DNA from: UBA2450 sp045226015
Lineage (GTDB): Bacteria; Bacillota_I; Bacilli_A; RFN20; CAG-826
Direction: 5' to 3'
Length of the DNA stretch: 64,000 nucleotides
Assembly (NCBI GenBank): GCA_045226015.1
Contig: JBGVBY010000003.1
Span: forward strand, 1 to 64,000
Within the stretch, counting starts at the first letter, position 1; every line of letters begins with the position of its first letter. Below the pieces are notes generated by a model that made no database searches, was not told where the DNA came from, and saw only the letters and a list, made by a program, of their open reading frames with translations. Positions 32,391-40,944 of this stretch are shown here, piece after piece. Made by a program: the position numbers and the translations under genes.

Positions 32391-32930
32391 TTTAACTTCA
32401 TGTATGTTTTTCAATACCTCTTTTCCAAATAATGTGAGATATAAATCTTCATATTCTTGGTATGAAATTTTGTGTTTGCCTCTATAGCAAGTATCGTAAA
32501 CAACTCCATATTCAAATGTCTTTAAGTTGTTGTCTATAAAGCCGTTACAATTATAGAATTTTTTTCTCCTCTTTCTTAGCTCAATATCATCATATTTATC
32601 ATCAATTTCTTCATAACAAATCAGGATGTTTTTGTCTTTAAATCTTTCCTTAATGCTATCTAAGATTTTGCTGCCATAACCTTGGTTTCTTTTTGATGGG
32701 CTGACCGCTAAGAAAAAGAGGTATAACAAATCACGATTATAGGTTAATAATGTAAACCCTATAAATTCATCCTTTTCTGTATAATAAACTTCGATATCTG
32801 CAGAGTCTTTCTTACCAATTTGATAAAAGATATTTACTGGAGGTCTTTCTTCTTCCGGAAAGGCATCGATGTATAAAGGAGTAACATCCTTTTTGATTGA
32901 TTTATCACTTTTGTAATTTATTATTTTCAT
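32388..32930 (-). CDS. GNAT-family N-acetyltransferase
   Basis: 180 aa. The GNAT acetyl-CoA motif is FFLAVSPSKRNQGYGSKILD (about 71-90; the R-x-x-G-Y-G loop), with the later ICYEEIDDKYDD and KKFYNCNGF strands. The acceptor is unknown. On the minus strand TAAAAT (32943-32938) lies 7 nt before the ATG without an SD, so it is another leaderless candidate. It diverges from the flavodoxin gene. Confidence 0.8.
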   Translation of the reverse strand: MKIINYKSDKSIKKDVTPLYIDAFPEEERPPVNIFYQIGKKDSADIEVYYTEKDEFIGFTLLTYNRDLLYLFFLAVSPSKRNQGYGSKILDSIKERFKDKNILICYEEIDDKYDDIELRKRRKKFYNCNGFIDNNLKTFEYGVVYDTCYRGKHKISYQEYEDLYLTLFGKEVLKNIHEVK

Positions 32931-33017
32931 TACTGTAATTTTAAATCGTTCAACTTTTAATAAAAAGTTATTTCTTAAAGCAATCTAATTTGAGATAATA
33001 GCAATGAGGTATCACAT

Positions 33018-33524
33018 ATGAAGACATTAGTTGTTTATTTCTCTCGTGTCGGAGAGAATAGTGTTAATGGTGAAGTAAGTATTATTGAAAAAGGCTTTAC
33101 TGAAACACTAGCAGAAAACATCGCTTCTAGAACCGGAGCGGATTTATTCAAATTAGAACCAGAGATTCCTTATCCAACTTCTTATGAAGAATGTGTTAAA
33201 AGAAGCAGAATTGAGGATCAATATAATGAAAAGGTTCCTTACTTACATCCTCTTTCATCTTTAGATGAATATGATGTGATTTATTTAGGATTCCCATGCT
33301 GGTGGAGAACTTATCCACGTATTGTTGCTTCCTTTATTAGAGACCATTCTTGGGTTGGCAAAGTTGTCTATCCATTCGCCACTAATGAAGAAGGTGCTTT
33401 AGGCATGGCAGAACTTGAACTAAAAGGCGCTCTTAAAGGCGCAATCATTAAGAAAGGATTTGCCTGTAAGGGAAGTGAAGTTAATAACGTTAACGACAAA
33501 CTCGATGCTTGGGTAGGTAAATAA
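33018..33524 (+). CDS. Flavodoxin-family protein
   Basis: 168 aa. FMN phosphate-binding loop YFSRVGENSVNG (8-19), ring-binding PCWWRTYP (about 94-101) and a third loop FATNEEGALG (about 117-126). This is the longer flavodoxin_4 type seen with NAD(P)H quinone or Fe-S redox partners. SD GAGG. It lies 2 nt before the flavodiiron gene, so it probably feeds electrons into the same oxygen/nitric-oxide reduction pathway. Confidence 0.88.
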   Translation: MKTLVVYFSRVGENSVNGEVSIIEKGFTETLAENIASRTGADLFKLEPEIPYPTSYEECVKRSRIEDQYNEKVPYLHPLSSLDEYDVIYLGFPCWWRTYPRIVASFIRDHSWVGKVVYPFATNEEGALGMAELELKGALKGAIIKKGFACKGSEVNNVNDKLDAWVGK

Positions 33525-33526
33525 TC

Positions 33527-35326
33527 ATGAAAAAAGTAACAAATGATATCTTCTACGTTGGTGTTAACGACCATCAAGTAGACTTATTTGAAGGACAATA
33601 TATTGTTCCTAATGGTATGGCGTATAACTCATACGTCATCAAAGATGACTTAATCGCCATTATGGATACAGTTGACGCTCATTTTACTGATGAGTGGCTC
33701 AAAAACATTAAAGAAGTGCTCGGAAAAGATAAACCAACATATTTAATCGTTCAACATATGGAACCTGACCACTCTGCAAACATCATGAATCTTATTAAGG
33801 AATATCCTGATGTATTTGTAGTAGGGAATACAAAAACCTTTAAGATGATGGAACAATTCTTCCACGAAGAAATCAAACACAAATTAGTGGTCAACGAAGG
33901 TGATACTCTTAACTTAGGTAAACATGTCTTACATTTCGTCTTTGCACCTATGGTGCACTGGCCAGAAGTCATGGTCACTTATGACGAAAATGATAAGGTA
34001 CTTTTCTCCGCTGATGGATTCGGTAAATTCGGAGCGTTAGACGTTGAAGAAGACTGGGCGTGTGAAGCTAGAAGATATTATATCGGTATCGTTGGTAAAT
34101 ACGGCGCTCAAGTCCAAGCTTTACTTAAGAAAGCTAGTGCGTTAGATATTCAAATCATTTGTCCATTACATGGACCAATCTTAGACAAAGATTTAGGTTA
34201 TTATTTGAACCTTTATGATATTTGGAGTTCTTATAAAACCGAAACTGAAGGTGTTGCCATTTTCTATACCTCAGTTTATGGTCACACTAAAGTGGCAGCC
34301 GAACTTCTTAAAGAAGAATTGCTTAAAAACGGCACACCTAAAGTTGCTCTTAACGATTTAGCTCGTGAAGATATGGCGGAGTGTGTTGAAGATGCCTTTA
34401 GATATGGAAAGATTGTCTTAGCAACAACTACCTATAACGCTGGTATTTTCCCATTCATGGAAACATTTATCGCTCACTTAGTGGAACGTAATTTCCAAAA
34501 CAAAAAAATTGGTTTAATTGAAAACGGTACCTGGGCTCCAATGGCGGCTAAGGTAATGAGTGATAAACTCGCTAATAGTAAGAATGTGACTATTTTAAGC
34601 CCAGTCGTGAAGATTTTATCTTCACTCACTGAAGAAAACAAAGAACAAATCAAAGCTTTAGCAGACGCTTTAAGCGAAGAATATAAAGCTAAAAAAGAGA
34701 TTGTTGAAGAAGTTAAACCAGAGATTGATTCTAAGGCTTTATTCAAAATTGGATACGGTTTATACGTTGTCACTTCTAGAGATGGAAATAAGGATAATGG
34801 TTTAATTGTTAACACAGTTACCCAATTAACCGATACTCCTCTTAGAGTAGCGGTCAACATCAATAAACTTAATTATTCTCATGACTTAATCAAAAAGACT
34901 GGAGTTCTTAACGTTAACTGTTTAAATATTGAGGCTCCATTCAGTGTTTTCCAAGAATACGGATTTGTTTCTGGAAAAGATAAAAACAAATTTGAAGGTA
35001 AAGAAATTGTTAGAAGCGCTAACGGAGTAGCGGTGTTAACTCAATTCGTTAATTCGGTTATTTCCTTAAAGGTTGATCAATATGTTGATTTAGGTACACA
35101 CGGAATGTTTATTTGTTCCGTTACTGAATCTAAGGTCATCAACAATGTTGAAACAATGACTTATAATTATTACCAAGCTAACGTCAAACCAAAACCACAA
35201 ACCGAAAAGAAGAAGGGTTATGTTTGTAAAGTGTGCGGATATGTCTATGAAGGGGATGAACTCCCAGAAGATATCATTTGCCCATTATGTAAACATGGCG
35301 CTGCTGATTTCGAAGAAATAAAATAA
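33527..35326 (+). CDS. Flavodiiron protein fused to flavin reductase and rubredoxin
   Basis: 599 aa, three modules. The beta-lactamase-like diiron core (1 to about 245) has ligands H77, E79, D81 and H82 (HMEPDH), the HWPEVM His, the Asp in FSADGFG and the His in CPLHGP. A flavodoxin domain (about 250-390; YTSVYGHTKVAAE) follows. Then comes a flavin reductase-like domain (about 405-550), and a short rubredoxin (about 562-598; CKVCGYVYEG ... CPLCKHGA). The enzyme reduces O2 to water and/or NO to N2O. The fused reductase and rubredoxin supply electrons from NAD(P)H. The middle section of the rubredoxin is shortened. Confidence 0.92.
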   Translation: MKKVTNDIFYVGVNDHQVDLFEGQYIVPNGMAYNSYVIKDDLIAIMDTVDAHFTDEWLKNIKEVLGKDKPTYLIVQHMEPDHSANIMNLIKEYPDVFVVGNTKTFKMMEQFFHEEIKHKLVVNEGDTLNLGKHVLHFVFAPMVHWPEVMVTYDENDKVLFSADGFGKFGALDVEEDWACEARRYYIGIVGKYGAQVQALLKKASALDIQIICPLHGPILDKDLGYYLNLYDIWSSYKTETEGVAIFYTSVYGHTKVAAELLKEELLKNGTPKVALNDLAREDMAECVEDAFRYGKIVLATTTYNAGIFPFMETFIAHLVERNFQNKKIGLIENGTWAPMAAKVMSDKLANSKNVTILSPVVKILSSLTEENKEQIKALADALSEEYKAKKEIVEEVKPEIDSKALFKIGYGLYVVTSRDGNKDNGLIVNTVTQLTDTPLRVAVNINKLNYSHDLIKKTGVLNVNCLNIEAPFSVFQEYGFVSGKDKNKFEGKEIVRSANGVAVLTQFVNSVISLKVDQYVDLGTHGMFICSVTESKVINNVETMTYNYYQANVKPKPQTEKKKGYVCKVCGYVYEGDELPEDIICPLCKHGAADFEEIK

Positions 35327-35336
35327 GGAGAAAATT

Positions 35337-35492
35337 ATGAGATACGTTTGTCCTCAATGTGGGTTCGTCTATGACGAAGACGAAGGCGATCCAGCAAATG
35401 GTATTGCCCCAGGAACTAAATTTGAAGATCTTCCAGAATCTTATTTGTGCCCATGGTGTGGTGCACCAAAAGACGTTTTTGAAGAAGAATAA
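35337..35492 (+). CDS. Rubredoxin
   Basis: 51 aa, classical rubredoxin size. Two CxxC knuckles, CPQCGFVYDEDEG (Cys 5 and 8) and CPWCGAPKDVFEE (Cys 38 and 41), bind one iron. The GIAPGTKFEDLP loop is typical. Strong SD AAGGAG, 10 nt after the flavodiiron gene. A soluble one-electron carrier that likely feeds the flavodiiron protein. Confidence 0.95.
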   Translation: MRYVCPQCGFVYDEDEGDPANGIAPGTKFEDLPESYLCPWCGAPKDVFEEE

Positions 35493-35514
35493 TATTAAAA
35501 TAATTACGGAAATT

Positions 35515-35538
35515 GACCTACCTATGTAGGTCTTTTTT
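35515..35538 (+). terminator. Rho-independent terminator after rubredoxin
   Basis: GACCTAC-CTAT-GTAGGTC then TTTTTT. Closes the flavodoxin-flavodiiron-rubredoxin operon. Confidence 0.93.
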
Positions 35539-35548
35539 CATAATGCTG

Positions 35549-35577
35549 TTGAATATTTTTAATACTAAATGTATTAT
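35549..35577 (+). promoter_or_regulatory. Promoter of alaS
   Basis: TTGAAT (35549-35554), 17-nt spacer, TATTAT (35572-35577); start about 35585, at the base of T-box stem I. Confidence 0.7.
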
Positions 35578-35585
35578 AATTTCCG

Positions 35586-35790
35586 TTGAGGGAACTAAGT
35601 TTATTGTTTCTATTCTAAGAGAACGCTAGTTGGTGAGAAAGCGTAATAGAAAATAAATGTGCCACTCCCTGTCACGTGGGTAATGCCACCGTTAAGTTGA
35701 CGAAATAACTATAATTAAGAGCCAATTCTGAAATAGAGTTGGAAATAGGATGGTATCGCGGCTATGTTCGTTCCTATAATGGAACGTTTT
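35586..35790 (+). promoter_or_regulatory. T-box riboswitch (Ala specifier GCC)
   Basis: AGGGA (35589-35593) pairs with TCCCT (35666-35670) to close stem I. The 3' side of the specifier loop reads TGTGCCAC, giving Ala codon GCC at 35661-35663 followed by A. The antiterminator T-box AGGATGGTATCGCGG begins at 35747. The competing terminator is CGTTCC-TATAAT-GGAACG (35769-35786) with TTTT. Uncharged tRNA-Ala should bind and allow transcription of alaS. The 35493-35812 gap is fully occupied by terminator, promoter, T-box and SD. Confidence 0.92.
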
Positions 35791-35812
35791 CTTATATTTG
35801 GAGGAAAAAATT

Positions 35813-38407
35813 ATGCGTAAAATGAGTGGAAGTGAAATTAGAAACACTTGGTTGAAGTTCTTTGAAAGCAAAGGACATCATATTGAACCAGGTAGTTCTT
35901 TAATTCCTAAAAATGATCCGACTTTGCTTTGGATTAACGCTGGAGTAGCAGCACTCAAGAAATATTTTGATGGTAGTGAAGTTCCACCAAGTAGAAGAAT
36001 TACCAATGCCCAAAAGAGCATTAGAACTAATGATATTGAAAACGTTGGTAAAACTGACCGTCACCACACATTCTTTGAAATGTTAGGTAACTTCTCCATA
36101 GGAGACTACTTCAGAAACGAAGTCATCCCATGGGCGTTTGAATTACTTACAAGCGATAAATATTTTGGATTTGATAAGGATTTACTTTATATCACTTATT
36201 TCCCAGATGATTTAGACACTAAGAAGTGCTGGATGAACTGTGGGGTCAGTGAAGATCACCTCATTCCTTTAGAAGGAAACTTCTGGGAAATCGGAGATGG
36301 TCCTTGTGGACCAGACACCGAAATCTATTTCGATAGAGGTGAAAAATACGATCCAAAACACACTGGAATTGATTTACTTAAGAACGATATGGAAAACGAT
36401 CGTTACATTGAGATATGGAATATTGTCTTCTCTCAATTCAACGCTGTTAGTGGAAAGAAGAGAAGTGAATATAAAGAACTTCCAAGTAAGAACATCGATA
36501 CAGGCGCTGGTTTAGAAAGACTTGCTTGTGTTATGCAAGGAACAAAGTCTAACTTTGAAACTGATTTATTCTGGCCAATTATTGAGAAAGTTCAAGAACT
36601 TTCAGGTAAGAAATATGAATCAAATATGATGGCCTTCCGTGTTATTGCTGATCATATTAGAGCGGTGACATTTGCTACTGCAGATGGAGAAGTGTTCTCT
36701 AACGAAGGTAGAGGATACGTCTTAAGAAGACTTGTTAGAAGAGCGGAAAGATTTGGTAGAGTCTTAGGTATTAATAAACCATTCTTATATCAACTAGTTG
36801 ATATAGTTGTATCCATTATGAAAGATTTCTACCCATATTTAGTAGAAAAAGCAGAATATGTTAAAAAACTTATTGTTGCTGAAGAAGAGAAGTTCTTAAA
36901 GACTCTTTCTAACGGTGAGTCTCTCCTTAACGATTTAATTAAAGATAGCAAAACCTTATCTGGCAAAGATATGTTTAAACTTTATGACACCTTTGGATTC
37001 CCTAAAGAATTAACTTTAGAAATCTGTGAAGAAAATGGAGTCTCAGTCAACATTGATGAATTCAATGAAGAGATGAACAAACAAAAAGAAAGAGCAAGAG
37101 CCGCTCGTGGAGATCTCCAATCAATGAACAAACAATCCATTGATTTAATGAACTTCACCTTAGAAAGTAAATTCAACTATGAGATCGTTGAATGCGAAAG
37201 CGAAGTCATCGGTTTATTTGTTGATGGAGTTAAAGTTGATTCATTAACTGGTGAAGGCGATTTAATTGTCAAAGAAACTCCATTCTATGCAGAAAGCGGA
37301 GGACAAATCGCCGATACAGGAACTATTTCTAATGATTCCACAGAAGCAAGAGTTAACTATGTTAATAAAGCCCCAAATAAACAACATTTACATCATGTCA
37401 GTGTTCTATTTGGAGAACTCAAGATTGGAGACAAAGTCAAACTTTCAATCGATGTCTCTAATCGTAGATTAATTGCTAGAAACCATTCCTCTGTTCACCT
37501 TTTACAAAGCGCCTTAACTGAAGTTCTTGGTGATCACGTTGCTCAAAAAGGTAGTTATGTTTGTAGCGAATATATCCATTTTGACTTCTCTCATTTTGAA
37601 AAAATGAAAGAGGAAGAAATTGCTGAAGTTGAAAGAAAAGTCAACGGGTGGATTAGTGATGCGATTGAGGAAGAAACAAAAGTTCTTTCTATTGATGAAG
37701 CGCGCAAGATTGGGGCTAAAGCATTATTCGATGATAAATATGGTAACGTAGTCAGAGTTGTTTGCTTTGGCGAAGTCAGCAAAGAATTCTGTGGTGGTAC
37801 ACACGTAAAGAACACCCAAGATATTGGTTTATTCGTTATTGAAAGCGAAGAAAGTGTTGCTAGCGGTGTTCGTCGTATTGTCGCCCGTACCTCTAAAGGA
37901 GCATATGAACTTCTTAAGAAGAGAGAGAATATGCTCAATCAAGCCAGAGTGTTAGTAGGTGCTGGATCATATAGTGAAGTCTCTACTAGACTTAACACCT
38001 TAAATAATGAAAGAAACGAACTCAAAAAGACTGTTGAATCATTATCTAATAAGCTTGCATCAAGCGAAGCAAATTCTATCAATAGTGAGTTCACTAATAA
38101 CGGTAGATTTGAAGTATTAGTCAAATACTTAAAAGATAGCAATAGAAACGCAATTATTGGTTTAAACGACAAACTTAAAGTTGCTCATAAAGATAGTGTT
38201 ATCCTCTTAATTGGTGGAGATTTATCAGTGGTTTGTAGTGTAAACGGAAGTGCCTTGTCTTCCATCAAGGCTGGTGACTTAGTTAGATTAAGTGCTGGTG
38301 CTTTAGGAGGAAGCGGCGGTGGACGTCCTGATTTTGCTGGCGGAGCTGGTAAAGATAACACCAAGATTAATGAAGCAATCTCTTTAGCGAAGGACGCTCT
38401 TAAATAA
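35813..38407 (+). CDS. alaS: Alanyl-tRNA synthetase
   Basis: 864 aa. Class II catalytic domain (TWLKFFESKGH, then SSLIPKNDPTLLWINAG; motif 2 RTNDIENVGKTDRHHTFFEMLG), a tRNA-recognition region, an editing domain with HSSVHLLQSAL and CGGTHV (zinc ligands), and a C-terminal GG-rich tail (GGSGGGRPDFAGG). ATG 35813 is preceded by SD GGAGG; an upstream in-frame TTG overlaps the SD and is rejected. Controlled by the T-box. ruvX overlaps its stop by 1 nt. Confidence 0.97.
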   Translation: MRKMSGSEIRNTWLKFFESKGHHIEPGSSLIPKNDPTLLWINAGVAALKKYFDGSEVPPSRRITNAQKSIRTNDIENVGKTDRHHTFFEMLGNFSIGDYFRNEVIPWAFELLTSDKYFGFDKDLLYITYFPDDLDTKKCWMNCGVSEDHLIPLEGNFWEIGDGPCGPDTEIYFDRGEKYDPKHTGIDLLKNDMENDRYIEIWNIVFSQFNAVSGKKRSEYKELPSKNIDTGAGLERLACVMQGTKSNFETDLFWPIIEKVQELSGKKYESNMMAFRVIADHIRAVTFATADGEVFSNEGRGYVLRRLVRRAERFGRVLGINKPFLYQLVDIVVSIMKDFYPYLVEKAEYVKKLIVAEEEKFLKTLSNGESLLNDLIKDSKTLSGKDMFKLYDTFGFPKELTLEICEENGVSVNIDEFNEEMNKQKERARAARGDLQSMNKQSIDLMNFTLESKFNYEIVECESEVIGLFVDGVKVDSLTGEGDLIVKETPFYAESGGQIADTGTISNDSTEARVNYVNKAPNKQHLHHVSVLFGELKIGDKVKLSIDVSNRRLIARNHSSVHLLQSALTEVLGDHVAQKGSYVCSEYIHFDFSHFEKMKEEEIAEVERKVNGWISDAIEEETKVLSIDEARKIGAKALFDDKYGNVVRVVCFGEVSKEFCGGTHVKNTQDIGLFVIESEESVASGVRRIVARTSKGAYELLKKRENMLNQARVLVGAGSYSEVSTRLNTLNNERNELKKTVESLSNKLASSEANSINSEFTNNGRFEVLVKYLKDSNRNAIIGLNDKLKVAHKDSVILLIGGDLSVVCSVNGSALSSIKAGDLVRLSAGALGGSGGGRPDFAGGAGKDNTKINEAISLAKDALK

Positions 38408-38829
38408 TGGAAAAATACATTGGATTAGACTTAGGAACAGTGACTTTAGGAATTGCTACTAGTGATACCTTAGGTTTTGTCCACGGTTTAGAGACTTTCC
38501 GCTTTCAAAAAGAAGCGTATTCTCAAGCTCGTAAAAGAGTGCACGAAGTCGTTGCGCAAACAGGAATCAAAAACATCGTGATTGGTTTACCAATCAATAT
38601 GGATGGTACTGAAGGATTTAGAGCGAAATCATCTCGTAAGTTTTTAGAAGATTTAAAAGCGGAAGATCCGTCTTTAAAGCTTGAGCTTCAAGATGAAAGA
38701 ATGACGAGTATTTCTGCCCACAAAACTCTTTATGAACTCAATGTTAAAGGCAAGAATCACAAAGAAACTGTCGATCGCTTAGCAGCGTGTGAAATATTAG
38801 ATTTCTATATTCGAATGAAAGGAAAATAA
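38407..38829 (+). CDS. ruvX: Putative pre-16S rRNA nuclease / Holliday junction resolvase (YqgF)
   Basis: 140 aa, RNase H-like fold. GLDLGTVTLGIATSD (5-19) contains the first catalytic Asp, IVIGLPINMDGTEG is at about 57-70, and the C-terminal RLAACEILDFYIR carries the last acidic residue. The YqgF family processes the 5' end of 16S rRNA. It keeps its usual place between alaS and yrzB. TAATG coupling. Confidence 0.93.
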   Translation: MEKYIGLDLGTVTLGIATSDTLGFVHGLETFRFQKEAYSQARKRVHEVVAQTGIKNIVIGLPINMDGTEGFRAKSSRKFLEDLKAEDPSLKLELQDERMTSISAHKTLYELNVKGKNHKETVDRLAACEILDFYIRMKGK

Positions 38830-38833
38830 AAAT

Positions 38834-39091
38834 ATGGATATTATGGACGAAAAACAAATCACCATTATGGATGAAGAAGGTAATCAACATGTAATGGAAA
38901 TTCTCTTCACTTATGAACACGAAGAAAGAGGAAAGAAATATGTGTTCTTGTATGATAAAAATAACCCAGACGATGTATTCCCAATGGAATATAACGACAA
39001 GGGTGAACTTTTCGAAATAGAAAACGAAGAAGAATATGAAGAAGTCGAAGAAGTTTTTAACGCTTTTAACGAAGAAAACTTTGATGACTAA
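38834..39091 (+). CDS. yrzB: DUF1292 (YrzB-like) protein
   Basis: 85 aa acidic protein. ITIMDEEGNQHVMEILFTYEHEERGKKY and the FEIENEEEYEEVEEVFNAF tail match the DUF1292 pattern. Function unknown, but it follows ruvX in many Bacillota. Its stop overlaps the stop region of the opposite-strand chromate transporter gene by 4 bp. Confidence 0.88.
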   Translation: MDIMDEKQITIMDEEGNQHVMEILFTYEHEERGKKYVFLYDKNNPDDVFPMEYNDKGELFEIENEEEYEEVEEVFNAFNEENFDD

Positions 39092-39663
39092 TTAATAAAA
39101 ATAATCATACCCATAAGAGCGGATAAACCAAGTAACATGATTGGATTAACGCTCTTTTTATTTACTCGTTTGTATATTGTGGTAAATAGCAATAACGTGA
39201 TTAATAAAGCAAAGCTTCGTCTATCAAAAGTGAATTCTCCATTGATGGAGTGACCACCAAAGAAGACAATCTTAATAAATAGTACAAGAGCAGTGCTTAA
39301 GATAAGTGCTAAAACTATAGGTTTAACTCCATTTAATGCGCCTTGAACAAATCTATTCTTTATGAATTTATTCATAACAATAGCGACAAGAATGATGATG
39401 ATTAAAGAAGGAAGAATAACTCCGATGGTCGCGCATACCGCTCCAAAGCTTCCACCTACGTGCAAGCCTACAAATGTGGAGATGTTTAACGCAAATGGTC
39501 CTGGAGTAACTTCACTTATCGCGATGAAATCGGTTAATGTATCGCTAGTGATCCAACCTTTTCCGACAACTTGTTCTTGAATCATTGGAATCATTGCATA
39601 GCCTCCACCAAAGGTGAATAGACCGATCAGAAAGAATGTATAAAATAATTCAAAGAAAATCAT
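39088..39663 (-). CDS. Chromate transporter family protein, half 2
   Basis: 191 aa, five to six membrane segments. Typical CHR motif at the N-terminus: FFLIGLFTFGGGYAMIPMIQ, then a TPGPFALNISTFVG segment (about 53-66). Short CHR proteins come as paired genes that probably form a heterodimer. Despite the name the natural substrate is uncertain (an anion such as chromate or sulfate). Its start overlaps the end of the partner gene upstream by 4 nt (ATGA). Confidence 0.88.
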   Translation of the reverse strand: MIFFELFYTFFLIGLFTFGGGYAMIPMIQEQVVGKGWITSDTLTDFIAISEVTPGPFALNISTFVGLHVGGSFGAVCATIGVILPSLIIIILVAIVMNKFIKNRFVQGALNGVKPIVLALILSTALVLFIKIVFFGGHSINGEFTFDRRSFALLITLLLFTTIYKRVNKKSVNPIMLLGLSALMGMIIFIN

Positions 39664-40250
39664 TTTATGTCTCCTTTCTTTTTGTTAAGAGCGGTAAGGG
39701 TAATTCCAACAACAATGCCTAATAAAATTAGGCATAAAGAAGTATATTTAAAACCAATATCAAAGATAGAGAGGGTAATTGAAGTTGCTAAAGCAGCAAC
39801 AAATAAAACAATTCCAATAAAATTAACTTTCACGTTTTTCTTAAGCTTTATAACTGCGTTTAAGAGTAATAACACAACTCCAACTTTTAATCCTTTAAAA
39901 GCGGCTTGGATAACTTTCCACTGCATAAAGTCCTTATAGAAATAGGAGATAACAAAGATAATCACAAAGGAAGGAATTGATAAGCCGATCGTAGCGAATA
40001 TACTTCCTAGTACCCCTCCAACCTTATATCCAACATATGTTGCGGTATTAATTGCAATTGGTCCTGGGGTGGTTTCGCTGATCGCTAAAATATCAAGGAT
40101 TTCCATCTCACTAATCCATTTTCTTTTTTTGGTGACTTCCTCTTCAATAATTGGAATCATCGCGTAGCCTCCACCAAAGGTGAAAGCCCCAACTTTCATA
40201 AAAGTTAGGAATAGAGTTAATAACTTTATAATGTAATTATCTTTCTTCAT
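39660..40250 (-). CDS. Chromate transporter family protein, half 1
   Basis: 196 aa from ATG 40250. CHR signatures TFGGGYAMIPIIEEEV and TTPGPIAINTATYVG, five to six membrane helices and a TALNKKK tail. Pairs with the downstream gene as a two-component CHR transporter. A GTG at 40256 would lie only 3 nt from the TATAAT (40265-40260), upstream of the expected transcript start, so ATG 40250 is preferred. Another leaderless-type start. Confidence 0.87.
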   Translation of the reverse strand: MKKDNYIIKLLTLFLTFMKVGAFTFGGGYAMIPIIEEEVTKKRKWISEMEILDILAISETTPGPIAINTATYVGYKVGGVLGSIFATIGLSIPSFVIIFVISYFYKDFMQWKVIQAAFKGLKVGVVLLLLNAVIKLKKNVKVNFIGIVLFVAALATSITLSIFDIGFKYTSLCLILLGIVVGITLTALNKKKGDIK

Positions 40251-40259
40251 CGCCACTCA

Positions 40260-40265
40260 ATTATA
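40260..40265 (-). promoter_or_regulatory. -10 box of the chromate transporter pair
   Basis: TATAAT on the minus strand, 9 nt before ATG 40250; a TTTATT lies 17 nt further upstream. Confidence 0.6.
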
Positions 40266-40304
40266 TAAGAATAACGTTTATAAATAAAATCATTATAATA
40301 ATTA

Positions 40305-40334
40305 TTGGATTATATCATTCATTATTGATATAAT
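40305..40334 (+). promoter_or_regulatory. Promoter of greA
   Basis: TTGGAT (40305-40310), 18-nt spacer, TATAAT (40329-40334); SD AGAGG before ATG 40364. Confidence 0.65.
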
Positions 40335-40363
40335 ATCGCATGGATTTAAAAGAGGTATAACTC

Positions 40364-40843
40364 ATGGCAGATAAAATTAAATTAACAAAAGCTGGTAAAG
40401 AAGCTCTTGAAAAAGAATTAAGATATTTAATCGATGAAGCTCGTGAAGACGTTAAAAAACAATTAGCAGAAGCACGTGCGCAAGGTGACTTAAGTGAAAA
40501 CGCCGACTACGATGCTGCTAGAAATAGACAAGCTGAAGTTGAAGGTAGAATCAAAGAAATCGAATCAATTCTTTCTAACGCTGAATTAATTGATGATGAA
40601 AAAGGTTCAAAAAGAAAAGAAGGTAAAGTTGCCTTAGGTTCAACTGTTACCATTAAATTCTTAGAAAATGGTAAAGAAGCCCAATACATGATTGTTGGTA
40701 CTGTCGAAAGCAATCCATTCAGCAACAAGATTTCTAACGTCTGTCCATTAGGCGAAGCATTAATCGGAAAAGTCGCTGGCGATGTTGTTGAAGTCAAGGC
40801 GAAAAAGACCTATAAAGTCGAAATCGTCAAAGTTGGCGCTTAA
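40364..40843 (+). CDS. greA: Transcription elongation factor GreA
   Basis: 159 aa, standard. N-terminal coiled coil with the functional tip (ARAQGDLSENADYDAARNRQ; acidic D/E pair at about 45-49) and a C-terminal FKBP-like domain (VALGSTVTIKFLENGKE, SNPFSNKISNVCPLGEALIG). Rescues backtracked RNA polymerase by stimulating transcript cleavage. Monocistronic, with its own promoter and terminator. Confidence 0.97.
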   Translation: MADKIKLTKAGKEALEKELRYLIDEAREDVKKQLAEARAQGDLSENADYDAARNRQAEVEGRIKEIESILSNAELIDDEKGSKRKEGKVALGSTVTIKFLENGKEAQYMIVGTVESNPFSNKISNVCPLGEALIGKVAGDVVEVKAKKTYKVEIVKVGA

Positions 40844-40855
40844 TCAAGAAAAGAG

Positions 40856-40884
40856 AAGACCCTTATGGGTCTTTTAATTTTTTT
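40856..40884 (+). terminator. Rho-independent terminator after greA
   Basis: AAGACCC-TTAT-GGGTCTT followed by TTAATTTTTTT. Confidence 0.9.
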
Positions 40885-40896
40885 AAAATTTTCAGA

Positions 40897-40936
40897 CAAA
40901 AAAATCGAAAAACCTCCCTATTAAAATAATGAGGAG
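40897..40936 (+). promoter_or_regulatory. Putative competence-type promoter motif upstream of comEA
   Basis: CAAAAAAATCG (40897-40907), 9 nt, CCTATT (40917-40922), N, AAATA, N, TGAGG, N, G. The same pattern with identical spacing occurs upstream of the C39 gene (60174-60213); 31 of 40 positions agree. No SigA -35/-10 pair is better in this interval. Reads as a shared activator site or alternative-sigma promoter. Confidence 0.6.
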
Positions 40937-40944
40937 GATTTTTT

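Noticed and set aside
40251..40256. GTG start at 40256 for the chromate transporter
   Set aside because: Only 3 nt from the -10 box, so it would lie upstream of the expected transcript start.
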